64,000 bases of DNA from Iris pallida (GCA_029216955.1 JANAVB010010791.1:5722838-5786837), one strand, 5' to 3'; counted from the first letter of the stretch, positions 45,412-57,690 are shown. The notes: generated by a model not told the origin, from the sequence alone. Program-made: numbers and translations.

Positions 45412-45767
45412 GAACATGAGTATGGGTTTTGATCATATATATACTAGGGTATTTTACGTCCAACTAGTAATCATGGATTCATCTCAACAGGAAACATGTA
45501 CATGATAAACTCAGGAAAACATGACCAAGATAACAATGTAATAGAATCCATAACACTAATCTCGTGAAACCGTCGTGTCAATAATCAGGGAACATGAGTA
45601 TGGGTTTTGATTACATATATACTAGGGTATTTTGCATCCAACTAGTAATCATGGATTCATTTCAACAGAAAATATGTACAGGATAAACTTAGGAAAACAT
45701 GAACAAGATAATAATGTAACAGAATCTATAACACTAATATCGTAAAATTGTCTTGTCAATAATCGAA
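45412..45767. repeat. 178-bp tandem duplication in the CRV-B LTR
   Basis: Unit 1 at 45412-45589 and unit 2 at 45590-45767, both starting gaacatgagtatgggttttg. They differ at roughly 10% of positions, so the duplication is not recent. Confidence 0.8.
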
Positions 45768-47182
45768 AAATGCGTATCTAAATCATGATTAGTATAACTA
45801 TCAGGAAATGAAAGCGATCATCATGAGTAGTTGCCTAGGGTATCTGAAGTCGACGTGTGCAACACGAACGTGTCGACATAGAATATATCACAGTCTATAG
45901 TCCAGAATAATAATCCCAAATAAGTTGTCGAAGTCCATAATGTCCAATATCGAATCTAAAGTCCACATAAATATCCTGATCATAACCGTCATCCAAATAT
46001 CCGATAGAAGTCCATAGAGTCAACAATTGATTAAGAGATTGAACACCACATAGGAAAGCACAATTACTTTATGATTTAATATAATAATGGAAATAATAAT
46101 ACGATCATAACCTATAACCTAATAAATATTTATAATATCTTTTCTAACAAAATCTCCTTTGAAAATTATATTAAAGTATTTAATATTACTTTTATATACC
46201 AAAATAATATCTAATATTTTGTTTATCAAAATATATCACTATAAGTATGAATTACTGTATATATGTATTTACCCTATATACTTATACTAGTAATTATACA
46301 TATATATGATTATCTACAAATACTAACCTAATATGTAGTATAGTAAATATTAACAATATACTCATTCAATACCTAAAATACTATTGCTTAACCCAATGTA
46401 CTCAAACCAGTATACACTATACTACAGAATATCTAACCTTATGCTGAAGGAGAGGCTAGTTACGCAGCTGCCACATATATGGCCTAATATCAATTGAAGG
46501 GTCAAGTGTCGATTCTCGAAGGGTCACTAACACTCGGCTCCTTAATTACAGAGGAAGCACAACTAACCACAAAAGGCAGTAAGGAGAGAGAGAAGTATCA
46601 TTTGGGGAAAAATAACTCCCTCTCTCTTTAATACTGTCTTCAATATTCAAAGAAAACGAAAGAAAAGGAGGCGAAAGAAAGAAGAAGAAGAGGAAGGTTC
46701 GAGCGAGGAAAAGTGAGAGGTTCACCGAGCTGAGACGGGAATAGAGGCGCTCAGGTGAGCTCGGTGGCGCAGCTCCACAAGTAGACTTCCTGCGGCAGAT
46801 CGGGAAGCTGACTGGGTCTGAAACTAAGGGACGAAGCCGGGGCCCTAGATCTGAACAGTTCTGACTGGTCGCTCGCCGGCCGCGTCAGCTACGATGGAGA
46901 ACGCGGAGTCGATGTTACCGAAGTGAGCAGAAGAAGGGTTTGAATGGTGGTGGTGATTCTAGGATGACTGGAGTGGTCTGTGGAGTTAGGCTTAAATCTG
47001 GAGAAAGGGGAAGAGGAAGATGTCGGCGGGGGTTGCCAGAGTATAGGGAGTCGGGGGTCGAGGGTTGTGGTTGATGGCTTAGGGTCGAGATCTAGGTGTA
47101 GTAGGGGACTGGGGCGAGGGTGGTGGTCATGCGGTAATGATAGTGAAGTGTGTGGGATGACGGTGGTTGGATGGTGATGGAG

Positions 47183-47187
47183 GCAGT
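47183..47187. repeat. TSD of CRV-C, left copy (gcagt)
   Basis: Exact match to 60644-60648. Confidence 0.85.
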
Positions 47188-47202
47188 TGTCACTTCCCAT
47201 TC
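47188..47202 (+). repeat. Remnant of the first CRV-C LTR
   Basis: tgtcacttcccattc matches the first 15 bases of the LTR at 57708 with one change, then jumps into pol. The ttc at the joint is shared by both partners. Confidence 0.8.
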
Positions 47203-49355
47203 TTGGGATTGGCAGGATATTACAGGAGATTCGTATCGGATTTTGCAAGACTTTCAGCACCCATGACCCGCTTGACACGGAAGGATGTGCCATTCGTCTG
47301 GTCGGCAGAGTGCCAGGCATCATTTGAGACCTTAAAGCAGAAGTTGATATCAGCGCCTATTCTTACATTGCCAGTTGGACCCGAAGGTTTTATAGTATAT
47401 TGTGATGCATCAGGTAAAGGACTTGGATGTGTCCTCATGCAGCATGGGAAGGTGATAGCGTATGCATCTAGGCAGCTTCGGGACCACGAGAAGAATTACC
47501 CAACTCATGATTTGGAGTTGGCGGCAATAGTATTTGCTTTGAAGCTATGGAGGCATTACTTATATGGTGACCGAGTGGACATGTACACAGACCATAAAAG
47601 TCTGAAGTACATCTTTACTCAGAAGGAGCTGAACATGAGACAGAGAAGATGGTTGGAGTTGATCAAGGATTATGACGCGGAGCTTCAGTATCACCCAGGC
47701 AAGGCTAATGTGGTAGCAGACGCTCTCAGCAGAAGGGGCGACGCATTTATGTTGACAACACAGAGGCATATCTTAGAAAACCTTCAGGAGATGGGCATCG
47801 AAGTTATACTCCCTAGTGATGTAGGAGTTCTGGCTAGTCTACAAGTCCAATCTGACTTGGTAGATAGGATCAAGGCAGCTCAGGCACAGGACCCAAGGAT
47901 TCAGAAGCTTAGGGCAGAATGTGAGTCAGGGCTCAGGAAAGAGATACAATCCACAAAGATCGTACACTTAGGTTTGGATCACGTCTATGTGTGCCTAGTG
48001 GAGATATCAGACAGGAAGTTATGGCAGAAGCTCACAGTTTCCAGTATTCTATACATCCTGGAGGGACCAAGATGTACCAAGATATCAAGCAGCATTTCTG
48101 GTGGAACGGGATGAAGAGGGAGATAGCTAGATTTGTTTCCCGTTGCTTGGTATGTTAGCAAGTGAAGGCAGAACAGTAGAGGCCAGCTGGGTTATTACAG
48201 TCACTTCCTATCCCGGAATGAAAGTGGGAGCACATCACAATGGACTTTGTGACCGGTTTACCGAGATCACCAAGTGGTAAGGATGCTATTTGGGTGATAG
48301 TAGATTGGCTTACAAAGGTAGCACACTTTCTTCCTTTCAGAGTAGGGCAATCTACAGAAAAGTTGGCAGAGTTATATATGCAACAGATAGTCAGGCAGCA
48401 TGGAGTCCCTGTCAGTATTGTGTCAGACCGAGATACCCGCTTTACATCACATTTTTGGAAGAGCTTACATCATAGTCTGGGTACCAAGTTAAGATTTAGC
48501 ACGGCTTACCATCCGCAGACGGACGGGCAATCAGAAAGGATAATTCAGACCTTAGAAGACATGTTGCGAGCTTTTACTCTGGATTTTGGAGGATCTTGGG
48601 AAAGCCACCTGTACTTAGTTGAGTTCTCATACAACAACCGTTATCAAGCCAGTATCCAGATGGTGCCATTTGAAGCACTATATGGTAAAAAGTGTAGGTC
48701 GCCACTAGCATGGGATGATATCGGAGAGAGAAAAATGTTAGGCCCGGAAATGATTGTTCAGACAGTTGAATTGGTTAAAGGAATTAGAAAGCGACTTCGT
48801 GTTACGCAGGATCGGCATCGTCATTGGGCGGACCAGCATCGTAGGCCGCTAGAGTTTTCTGTTGGGGACCACGTGTTCTTGCGGATCTCACCTACCCGTG
48901 GGGTCATTAGATTTGGCGTTCGCGGAAAGTTGAGTCCACGATACGTAGGCCCATTTGTTATTCTTAATAGGGTAGGCGATGTTGCTTATCGTTTGTCCCT
49001 TCCACCTTCGTTACGAGAGGTGCATGACATGTTTCATGTTTCTCAATTGCGAAGGTATGTATCGGACCCCAGCCATATCCTCGATCATTCAGAACTGGTT
49101 GTTGGTACCAACCTGTCTTACGAGGAGCAGCCTGTGTCCATCTTGGACCGAAGAGAGAAGATACTCAAGAACCGAATAATTAACCTTGTCCGGGTTGCTT
49201 GGGGTCATCACTCTTTGGGAGAGTCAACGTGGGAACGTGAGGATGATATCCGATCACGGTATCCACACCTGTTTGACTCACAAGGTATATCTTTTTTTTG
49301 TACCTTGATTGTCTCGATCCCTCATGCTTATCACCTTATGGGTAGAATTGCTTGA
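47203..49355 (+). pseudogene. CRV-C copy 1: RNase H, integrase, chromodomain
   Basis: Begins inside the RT-RNase H linker ([15 protein letters not shown]) because everything upstream was deleted. RNase H shows [30 protein letters not shown] and [10 protein letters not shown] one-base loss near 47951 shifts the frame, and the HHCC zone has stops near 48156, 48178 and 48221. The integrase core follows from 48240 with Asp in MDFVTGLP, Asp in VSDRDTRF and Glu in QSERIIQTLED, then the GPF...NRVG C-terminal region and a chromodomain (LVRVAWGHHSLGESTWERED). It is very close in sequence to copy 2. Confidence 0.85.
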
Positions 49356-49756
49356 TATCGTAAGATTGTTAAATATAGATATGATACTTGCTAAGGACAT
49401 TGTAAAATGATTGCTTGATTGAATTGCGTGTACTTAGATTGGTTTAGCCCCGATGTTTCTCATCCTGCTTGGATTTAAAATTTCGAGGACGGAATTTTTC
49501 TAAGGAGGGTAGAGATCTCACTTCCCGTTCCCAGAATACGTATTTATTTAATATTTATCATGCATTTGTTCTGTATTTAAATTCTTCAATTTTGTGCTTA
49601 TTAATTTTCCTGCATTTTATTTTCTGCTTTTTCTTGGCTCTTGGTTCATTTCGGTTCATGGTAAACCAACTTGGTGTGGTTTGGTTCAACATGGAAAGGA
49701 ATGGATGGCTTGGATTTGGTGAAGAGAATGAATGGTGGAGATCCACTTGACTTTGA

Positions 49757-49764
49757 TATAAAAG
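49757..49764 (+). promoter_or_regulatory. TATA box of CRV-C middle LTR
   Basis: TATAAAAG about 240 bases into the LTR, followed by a TC-rich stretch. The last LTR has the same at 57949-57956. Confidence 0.6.
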
Positions 49765-50170
49765 TTCTTCTTTCATTCTCTCTCTTCATTCATTCACATT
49801 TACTTCTCCACCAAACCCTAACCCACTTGTGAGAGGCAAGTACATCTTGCATACCATGAGGGATTTCATGCATCCCCATTTATTTTTCGTCTATGTTGTT
49901 CATCGTCTCTTCCTCTACAAGTTTAGGTCTTGAAGTTCTTGATTTCCATGGATGGTTGGGTGTAGATCTAAGTTTTAAGTTTTGGTTTTCATATGGATTT
50001 TATGGTTTTGATCTATCAAACTTTGTTGTTTTCGAAAATAAGTGGTTCCATGTTGTAGAGAATTTAATTCTACCAAAGTTTGGCTTTTGAAAAGTTAGAT
50101 TCCGATTTATTTTGAGGAAGTTATGGCCAAAACAATTTTGGTCAAACTTGTATGTTCATCTACAGCATGA

Positions 50171-50814
50171 ACCGTATGTCGCAGTAGAGCCGCATAGATG
50201 TCGCGGTTGGGCCGCATGAGGCACATATCGCAGTAGAGCCGCATAGATGTCGCGGTTGGGCCGCATGAGCCGTATGTCACAGTAGAGCCGTATAGATGTC
50301 GCGGTTGGGCCGCATGAGGCACATGTCGCAGTAGAGCCGCACAGATGTCGCGGTTGGGCCGCATGAGCCGCATGTCGTAGTAGAGCCGCATATGGTGTCG
50401 CAGTAGGGCCGTATGAGCCGCATGTCGCAGTAGAGCCGCATATGGTGTCGCAGTAGGGCCGCATGAGCCGCATGTCGCAGTAGAGCTGCATAGATGTCGC
50501 GGTTGGGCCGCATAGGTCGCATGTCACAGTTGAGCCGCATATGGTGCCACGAATGAGCCGTATGGGGCACATGTCGCAGTTGAGCCGCATGATGTCGCAG
50601 TTGGGCCGCATGAGCTGTATGTCGCAGTTGAGCCGCATATGGTGTCGCGGTTGGGCCGCATAGGCTGCATGTCGCAGTAGCCGCATATGGTGTCGCGGTT
50701 GGGCCGCATAGGTCGTATGTCGCAGTTGAGCCGCATATGGTGTCGCAGTAGGTCCGCATTAGCCACATGTCGCAGTAGGTCCGCATGCATGTCGCAGAAT
50801 AGGCCGCATATGCC
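50171..50814. repeat. Minisatellite in CRV-C middle LTR
   Basis: About 13 units of 49-50 bp, each of two half-units built on gtcgcagtagagccgcat and gtcgcggttgggccgcat. Apparent ORFs here (to 176 aa on minus) are by-products of the repeat. Confidence 0.9.
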
Positions 50815-52505
50815 TATTTTGGTTGTTTCTGACTGTTATATGTCCTATTTTGACTGAATTATGGCTAGAATTTCTTTCAACTCCCAACATGAAAGTTGTA
50901 GATCTTTTTCTTGGCTTCAAGAATGTGTTACCAACTATTTTATGCTAGTTATAGACTCGACCATGCTTAATACTAATTTGACTTTCATGCCTTGTCACGA
51001 ATTGACCCCGACTGTTACTTTGACTAATAATCGATCATGCGTTTCTAGTTGGAACTAAGAGACTGGCTAGTCATCTTATTGAATTGAATGAATGAGACAC
51101 GTTCATATTAATTATGAACTATTGTAATCGACTGGCTGATCCCGAATATTGACATACAGGCACATGCAGGCTTCAATTTATTTATTTATTTATTTATTTT
51201 ACAAAAGCAACATGTGTACTTTATGGTCAAGGCATGATTACTCCGTGGTTAGTTCTGATTGTTGCATTACGCTATGTAAGACCTGCAACCTAACCGTACT
51301 GGTATCGTTGTAGAGTTGTGCATATCGTACCCCGTACGAAAGTACTCATTTGAATGACCATGACCCACGGCATGGGATTTTACTTAACGTAGAGACTATT
51401 AAATTAAATAAAATAATGATTGCATGGAGAGAATGGATTCCCGAGTTCTTACATGGCAGCCCTCTTGGGACTAGTAGTGCCCGACAGGCCGGCTGGTCCC
51501 CACAGATACTACAAATCTGCCACACGGGCAGGAAGCGGTATCTGGTTATATTATCTATTGTATATTGTATATTGATGACGGGCGTCCTGCTGGGACTCGT
51601 CTAATTCATGATTGGCGTAATTGATTGACTGGGTAAACTAGCCTTGCTTGCACATAGTAAGAACTGAGGAATCTCTATTGCATAATTCCAGGATAACTTG
51701 GAACTCACAGTAGCAAGCCGTAGTAGTTGAATGGCCGTTTGAATTAACTTGTTTGTGTACTGTATGTCCTCTGTTACCTAACTGAGATGATCAGAATGTC
51801 AGGACATGACGTGCCAACTTCTGTCCTTGTTTGGTTGGGAGGTTGGTTCGAAGTGTCGTGATACTATGTGAATCCCAGTAGAAAGTAGAGATCTATTTAT
51901 CATATTTTCTCAATACTGGTTTTAATCCCTCATATCGTGCTTCCTTGCGGTACTTGCTGTTAGAGGTCTAACCTCTCTGGTTTTGCATGGCCAGATTTAG
52001 AGCCGGTCCCCGAGGATCCAGCTTACTTCTACCTCCACGATGGTCAACACTAGAGGGATGATCGCAGGAGGGCTCGAGTGGGTTTTCTTACTTCTCCGCT
52101 CGTTTTGTTAAATACTTTATACTTTGCCGTTTGGCACCGACATGTTAGTCGGATTGTCTTGTACCTACTTTTGCATAATTGTAACTATGTCAGGCTGCAG
52201 CTGATAATAATTGTGTATACTGACTACATCATCTGGCTGTATTTTGTAAAGCCAGATATCAAGAACATTTTGACTGAGCGTTTGGGACGTCTTACTGCTT
52301 TATCTCATATGTTCTCTATTTCTGTTTCTTGTTTGAATGATTGAGACAATAGATGTGAAGTGACCATAGGAGACTTTCATGTAGTATGTACCCCCTCGTC
52401 TTGTTAGACAGCATTGATCGTATTATACGGTATTCATCTACCCGTAATACGTAGCTGGCTGAGTCATTCCCCCGCTCTCCAGTATTCTGGTTCTGGGGCG
52501 TGACA

Positions 52506-52621
52506 AGGTTTTAGTGGTGGCCTATGCAGGTCTGATTTCAGACTTGTGGGGTATTTTAATAGGATGTCTCAATCACACATGTTTCCCCTTGATCTCGTGA
52601 TTCGTTACTCTCAACTCTAGC
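52506..52621 (+). other. Leader of CRV-C copy 2 with presumed primer-binding site
   Basis: Starts aggttttagtggtggcctat right after the LTR. The core gtggtggcc-atgcaggtct recurs after the LARD LTRs, so it is a shared leader element; I cannot assign the tRNA. Confidence 0.45.
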
Positions 52622-54835
52622 TTGACATTCCAGTATCCTTTGACTTCATTGATCCTTCATTTCCGGTCGTTTGATTGTTCTCTTGTCCCTTTTCTTAGGG
52701 GCACCTCGTCCGCACCTGTCAGAGCTGGACAGCAACAACATGGACAGCAACATAGACAACCTGACCAGGTTGGTCAGCAACAAGGGTCAGAACCACTTCA
52801 TGAGACTATTCAAGAGGAAGTGATAGTGGAACCAGCAGTTGGACCGCAGTATCCGGAGGTTCCAACACCACCAATAGTTCCACCTACCCCTGTGGAGTTG
52901 GATACACCAGCCCTTCTGGAAATCATGAGAGGGATGATGGCTACTCAACAATACCAGATGTTAGCCCAGCAGCGCATGCATGCTCAGTTACAAGAGCAGA
53001 ATGTACTACTCAACCAAGGATTACAGACGGCATTGGAAAGAGGGACGAGGCCAGATTCAGGAGCGTCAGCCCGGTTTTGCAAGTACAACCCCCGCCGTTT
53101 CGAAGGCACGGAGGATGCCATCTCAGCAGATGCATGGCTTAAGGATATCGAGGCTATTCTGACAGCAGCTAAGGTGCCGCCAGAAGAACGTGTGGATCAA
53201 GTGAAGTTGTTACTTCAGGATCTCGCACGTGATTGGTGGGAATCAGAGGAAGTAGGTATCAGACGTCCCGTTGCTTGGGACGATTTTACAGCTAGATTCA
53301 AGACGAAGTACTATGGAGTTGTGGCGCAGTTTGAGCTACAGCAGAAGTTTATCAACCTCAAGCAGGCCGGCAAGACGGTAGATGCTTATGCAGCGGAGTT
53401 CTGCAGATTGAGCAGGTTCGCCCCAGAGATGGTAGTAACGGAGCGCCAGAGGACGATGAGGTTCCAGCAAGGGTTTCATCTTGAGCTCTTGCAATTGATA
53501 GAGGGGCACAACTATCAGACTTTCGACGAAGTGTTAACGGCAACCCGAAGGCATGAGATCACCATTCAGAGGCTTGCGGCAAGGACTGGGGGTCAGAAGA
53601 GATCTCACAGTCAGATTGAAGGAGGAGGGGGAGCAGCGCTCCGGATAACAGCACCACCCCCTGGCATTCGTATCCACGATGTGGCGATACGAGGGCCAGC
53701 ACCACCATCCAGGCAGCAACAACAGCAACAGAGGAAGAACCAGCAACCCCCGGCGGGCTGCACTTATTGTGGGAAGATAGGGCACACTAGAGATGTGTGT
53801 CGGACATTGAACGGACTGTGTTTGTTATGTGGAAATCCAGACCATCGGGTTACCATATGTCCCATGAATTCGAGGTCAGGAGGACCAGGGCAACAGTTTC
53901 CTGCTCTGCCAGCACCAGGGGCAGGGCAGTATCGAGGGCCAGCGGTAGCAGTGAGACCATTGGCCCAGCGTCCGTTAATGCCACAGGCTCAGATGTTTCG
54001 GCAACAGGGACCGCCGATGCAGCAACACCAGTATAGACCACCCCAGCATCATCAAGGCAGGGGCCAGCAGCAGCACCAGGCTAGGCCACAGCATGGGAAC
54101 CAGCAAGGAGGTCGAGGGCAGGCATTCACACTGTCCTTGGAGGAGGCATTAGCATCGGAAGATGTTGTGGCAGGTAACATTCTCGTCGCCTCATATCCCG
54201 CAGTAGCATTGTTTGATTCGGGAGCATCACACTCATTTATATCTGCACAATTTGCGACACGGCTAGGAATGGAGTTCGAGGCATTGCCAGGGAGGTTGAA
54301 TATACTCACTGGTAATGGGCTCGTAGGAGTTAGTAGAGTTATTCTAGCGTGTAGTATTGTAGTTTGCGGGCATTCCTTACCCGCCCGATTGATAGAATTT
54401 CCTGTTAGAAATTTCGACGTTATCTTAGACATGGACTGGCTGAAAGACAGTCATGCGATAATAGATTGTCGTAGTGGGAGTGTATCTTTTGATATTCCAG
54501 GCATGAAGAGATTCACCTTAGTCAGATCAGAGGCAGCTCAACAAGAGCAGGGAGTAGTAGCGGCAATGGAAGAAGTTCAGGTTCCGAAGGTAGTTGAAGA
54601 ATTTCTAGACGTATTTCCCGAAGAACTTCCCGGTCTGCCACCGGTTAGAGATATTGAGTTCAGTATAGAATTGGCACCTGGGACTAAACCGATATCAGAT
54701 CGGGTATACAGAATGGCGGATTCGGAGCAGGCCAATGTATATCAGCATATAGAGGAATTGAAGGAGAAGAAGTTTATCCAAGCTAGTATATCGCCATGGA
54801 CAGCACCAGTAGTACTTGTGGGGAAGAAGGATTGA
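52622..54835 (+). CDS. CRV-C copy 2: gag and protease, start of RT
   Basis: A 737-codon frame. The first 30 or so residues before RGTSSAPVRAG may be leader read in frame, so the true start is uncertain. A Gln/Pro-rich N-terminus is followed by the gag core (about residues 150-310; WLKDIEAILTA, DWWESEE, FKTKYYG, QGFHLEL), a double zinc knuckle (residues about 379-412; CTYCGKIGHTRDVC, CLLCGNPDHRVTIC), a Gln-rich linker, the protease with the DSGASHSFIS active site (about residue 529) and MDWLKDSHAIIDC, then the RT entry PKVVEEFLDVFPEELPGLPPV and ELAPGTKPIS. It stops with TGA at 54833-54835 within the highly conserved start of the RT palm; the same frame goes on directly behind it. Confidence 0.85.
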   Translation: MTFQYPLTSLILHFRSFDCSLVPFLRGTSSAPVRAGQQQHGQQHRQPDQVGQQQGSEPLHETIQEEVIVEPAVGPQYPEVPTPPIVPPTPVELDTPALLEIMRGMMATQQYQMLAQQRMHAQLQEQNVLLNQGLQTALERGTRPDSGASARFCKYNPRRFEGTEDAISADAWLKDIEAILTAAKVPPEERVDQVKLLLQDLARDWWESEEVGIRRPVAWDDFTARFKTKYYGVVAQFELQQKFINLKQAGKTVDAYAAEFCRLSRFAPEMVVTERQRTMRFQQGFHLELLQLIEGHNYQTFDEVLTATRRHEITIQRLAARTGGQKRSHSQIEGGGGAALRITAPPPGIRIHDVAIRGPAPPSRQQQQQQRKNQQPPAGCTYCGKIGHTRDVCRTLNGLCLLCGNPDHRVTICPMNSRSGGPGQQFPALPAPGAGQYRGPAVAVRPLAQRPLMPQAQMFRQQGPPMQQHQYRPPQHHQGRGQQQHQARPQHGNQQGGRGQAFTLSLEEALASEDVVAGNILVASYPAVALFDSGASHSFISAQFATRLGMEFEALPGRLNILTGNGLVGVSRVILACSIVVCGHSLPARLIEFPVRNFDVILDMDWLKDSHAIIDCRSGSVSFDIPGMKRFTLVRSEAAQQEQGVVAAMEEVQVPKVVEEFLDVFPEELPGLPPVRDIEFSIELAPGTKPISDRVYRMADSEQANVYQHIEELKEKKFIQASISPWTAPVVLVGKKD

Positions 54836-56293
54836 TCATCCAGATTGTGTATCGACTACAGGAAGCTTAACGCGGCAACAATAAAGAACAAGTACCCATT
54901 ACCAAGGATCGACGACTTATTTGATCAGTTGAGCAGGACCAGAGTTTTCTCCAAGATAGATCTTCGTTCAGGGTATCACCAAGTGAGGGTTCGGAAGGAA
55001 GATATTCCCAAGACAGCATTCAGGTCGAAGTATGGACATTATGAATTCTTGGTAATGCCGTTTGGTTTGACCAATGCTCCAGCAATATTCATGGATTTGA
55101 TGAACCGTATCTTTATGCCGTACATAGATCAGTTTGTCGTGGTGTTTCTCGACGACATTCTTGTGTACTCTGCTAGTGAAGAGGAGCATGAAGACCACCT
55201 CAGGAAAGTGTTACAGGTTTTGAGAGAGAACCAGTTATATGCCAAGCTCAACAAGTGTGAGTTCTGGACGGATCATATTTCATTTTTGGGTCATATCATA
55301 TCAGGAGCTGGAGTAGCAGTAGATCCCAAGAAGGTAGAAGCATTAAAGAGCTGGCCAGTACCCAAGACCGTAGCTGATGTACGGAGTTTCTTGGGATTGG
55401 CAGGATATTACAGGAGATTCGTATCGGATTTTGCAAGACTTTCAGCACCCATGACCCGCTTGACACGGAAGGATGTGCCATTCGTCTGGTCGGCAGAGTG
55501 CCAGGCATCATTTGAGACCTTAAAGCAGAAGTTGATATCAGTGCCTATTCTTACATTGCCAGTTGGACCCGGAGGTTTTACAGTATATTGTGATGCGTCA
55601 GGTAAAGGACTTGGATGTGTCCTCATGCAGCATGGGAAGGTGATAGCGTATGCATCTAGGCAGCTTCGGGACCACGAGAAGAATTACCCAACTCGTGATT
55701 TGGAGTTGGCGGCAGTAGTATTTGCTTTAAAGCTATGGAGGCATTACTTATATGGTGACCGAGTGGACATGTACACAGACCATAAAAGTCTGAAGTACAT
55801 CTTTACTCAGAAGGAGCTGAACATGAGACATAGAAGATGGTTGGAGTTGATCAAGGATTATGACGTGGAGCTTCAGTATCACCCAGGCAAGGCTAATGTG
55901 GTAGCAGACGCTCTCAGCAGAAGGGGCGGCGCATTTATGTTGACAACACAGAGACATATCTTAGAAGACCTTCAGGAGATGGGCATCGAAGTTATACTCC
56001 CTAGTGATATAGGAGTTCTGGCAAGTCTACAAGTCCAATCTGACTTGGTAGATAGGATCAAGGCAGCTCAGGCACAGGACCCAAGGATTCAGAAGCTTAG
56101 GGCAGAATGTGAGTCAGGGCTCAGGAAAGAGATACAAATCCACAAAGACGGTACACTTAGGTTTGGATCACGTCTATGTGTGCCTAGTGGAGATATCAGA
56201 CAGGAAGTTATGGCAGAAGCTCACAGTTCCCAGTATTCTATACATCCTGGAGGGACCAAGATGTACCAAGATATCAAGCAGCATTTCAGGTAG
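54836..56293 (+). CDS. CRV-C copy 2: RT, RNase H, integrase zinc site
   Basis: Continues the frame of the gag-protease ORF after one in-frame [49 protein letters not shown] and the catalytic FLDDILVYS (about 55145-55171). RNase [30 protein letters not shown] and VVADALSRR. The integrase zinc region begins [22 protein letters not shown] at 56291-56293 ends it just before the CxxC of the zinc site. These enzymes would copy RNA to DNA and remove the RNA template. Confidence 0.9.
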   Translation, partial: SSRLCIDYRKLNAATIKNKYPLPRIDDLFDQLSRTRVFSKIDLRSGYHQVRVRKEDIPKTAFRSKYGHYEFLVMPFGLTNAPAIFMDLMNRIFMPYIDQFVVVFLDDILVYSASEEEHEDHLRKVLQVLRENQLYAKLNKCEFWTDHISFLGHIISGAGVAVDPKKVEALKSWPVPKTVADVRSFLGLAGYYRRFVSDFARLSAPMTRLTRKDVPFVWSAECQASFETLKQKLISVPILTLPVGPGGFTVYCDASGKGLGCVLMQHGKVIAYASRQLRDHEKNYPTRDLELAAVVFALKLWRHYLYGDRVDMYTDHKSLKYIFTQKELNMRHRRWLELIKDYDVELQYHPGKANVVADALSRRGGAFMLTTQRHILEDLQEMGIEVILPSDIGVLASLQVQSDLVDRIKAAQAQDPRIQKLRAECESGLRKEIQIHKDGTLRFGSRLCVPSGDIRQEVMAEAHSSQYSIHPGGTKMYQDIKQHFR

Positions 56294-56299
56294 AACGGG

Positions 56300-57547
56300 A
56301 TGAAGAGGGAGATAGCTAGATTTGTTTCCCGTTGCTTGGTATGTCAGCAAGTGAAGGCAGAACAGCAGAGGCCAGCTGGGTTATTACAGCCACTTCCTAT
56401 CCCGGAATGGAAGTGGGAGCACATCACAATAGACTTTGTGACCGGTTTACCGAGATCACCAAGTGGTAAGGACGCTATTTGGGTGATAGTAGATCGGCTT
56501 ACAAAGGTAGAACACTTTCTTCCTTTCAGAGTAGGGCAATCTACAGAAAAGTTGGCAGAGTTATATATGCAACAGATAGTCAGGCGACATGGAGTCCCTG
56601 TCAGTATTGTGTCAGACCGAGATACCCGCTTTACATCACATTTCTGGAAGAGCTTACATCATAGTCTGGGTACCAAGTTAAGATTTAGCACGGCTTACCA
56701 TCCGCAGACAGACGGGCAATCAGAAAGGACAATTCAGACCTTAGAAGACATGTTGCGAGCTTGCACTCTAGATTTTGGAGGATCTTGGGAAAGCCACCTG
56801 TACTTAGTTGAGTTCTCATACAACAACCGTTATCAAGCCAGTTTCCAGATGGCGCCATTTGAAGCACTATATGGTAAGAAGTGTAGGTCGCCACTAGCAT
56901 GGGATGATATCGGAGAGAAAAAGATGTTAGGCCCGAAAATGATTGTTCAGACAGTTGAATTGGTTAAAGAAATTAGAGAGCGACTTCGTGTTGCGCAGGA
57001 TCGACATCGTCATTGGGCGGACCAGCATCGTAGGCCGCTAGAGTTTTCTGTTGGGGACCACGTGTTCTTGCGGATCTCACCTACTCGTGGGGTCATTAGA
57101 TTTGGCGTTCGCGAAAAGTTGAGTCCACGATACGTAGGCCCATTTGTTATTCTTAATAGGGTAGGCGATATTGCTTATCGTTTGTCCCTTCCACCTTCAT
57201 TACGAGAGTTGTATAACGTGTTTCATGTATCTCAATTGCGAAGGTATGTATCGGACCCCAGCCATATCCTCGATCATTCAGAACTGGTTGTTGGTACCAA
57301 CCTGTCTTACGAGGAGCAGCCTGTGTCCATCTTGGACCGAAGAGAGAAGATACTCAAGAACCGAACAATTAACCTTGTCCGGGTTGCTTGGGGTCATCAC
57401 TCTTTGGGAGAGTCAACGTGGGAATGTGAGGATGATATCCGATCACGGTATCCACACCTGTTTGACTCACAAGGTATATCTTTTTTTTTGTGTACCTTGA
57501 TTGTCTCGATTCCTCATGCTTATCACCTTATGGGTAGAATTGCTTGA
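56300..57547 (+). CDS. CRV-C copy 2: integrase core and chromodomain
   Basis: Same frame as the RT ORF, beyond the TAG at 56291-56293. CLVCQQVKAEQ completes the zinc site. The catalytic triad is Asp in TIDFVTGLPRS, Asp in VSDRDTRFTSHFW and Glu in QSERTIQTLED. The C-terminal region has SPRYVGPFVILNRVGD and FHVSQLRRYV. A chromodomain-like end follows (LDRREKILKNRTINLVRVAW ... ESTWECEDDIRSRYPHLF), which in chromoviruses directs insertion to particular chromatin. It is nearly complete; the last 25 codons after FDSQG are probably beyond the true end. Confidence 0.9.
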   Translation: MKREIARFVSRCLVCQQVKAEQQRPAGLLQPLPIPEWKWEHITIDFVTGLPRSPSGKDAIWVIVDRLTKVEHFLPFRVGQSTEKLAELYMQQIVRRHGVPVSIVSDRDTRFTSHFWKSLHHSLGTKLRFSTAYHPQTDGQSERTIQTLEDMLRACTLDFGGSWESHLYLVEFSYNNRYQASFQMAPFEALYGKKCRSPLAWDDIGEKKMLGPKMIVQTVELVKEIRERLRVAQDRHRHWADQHRRPLEFSVGDHVFLRISPTRGVIRFGVREKLSPRYVGPFVILNRVGDIAYRLSLPPSLRELYNVFHVSQLRRYVSDPSHILDHSELVVGTNLSYEEQPVSILDRREKILKNRTINLVRVAWGHHSLGESTWECEDDIRSRYPHLFDSQGISFFLCTLIVSIPHAYHLMGRIA

Positions 57548-57690
57548 TATCGTAAGATTGTTAATTATAGATATGATACTTGCTAAGGACATTGTAAAAT
57601 GATTGCTTGATTGAATTGCTTGTACTTAGATTGGTTTAGCCCCGATGTTTCTCATCCTGCTTGGATTTAAAATTTCGAGGACGGAATTTT

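Larger units (their letters stand above)
44680..47187 (-). repeat. CRV-B 3' LTR, distal piece
   Basis: About 2.5 kb up to the CRV-C insertion. The terminus carries TCATGACC (44682-44689) and GGTCATGA (44705-44712), a perfect 8-bp inverted repeat with a 15-nt loop. A 178-bp tandem duplication lies at 45412-45767. No coding content seen. Confidence 0.7.
49516..52505 (+). repeat. Middle LTR of CRV-C
   Basis: About 2.99 kb. The first dinucleotide has mutated from TG to TC; it ends GGGGCGTGACA. It serves as 3' LTR of copy 1 and 5' LTR of copy 2. TATAAAAG at 49757-49764, followed by a minisatellite at 50171-50814 in the presumed transcribed leader. Confidence 0.85.

Noticed and set aside
50107..50790. 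Long minus-strand ORFs with Cys/Arg/His-rich repeats (also 58299-58928)
   Set aside because: They are open in more than one frame only because the 49-50 bp minisatellite lacks stops; no conservation beyond the repeat.
50171..50814. CRISPR-like look of the regular repeat
   Set aside because: Units are contiguous without unique spacers, inside an LTR of a plant retrotransposon.
52622..54838. Stop-codon readthrough (TGA at 54833-54835) as a gag-pol control device
   Set aside because: The stop falls inside a conserved RT block and not at a gag-pol border, and a second in-frame stop follows at 56291; simple nonsense mutations explain both.
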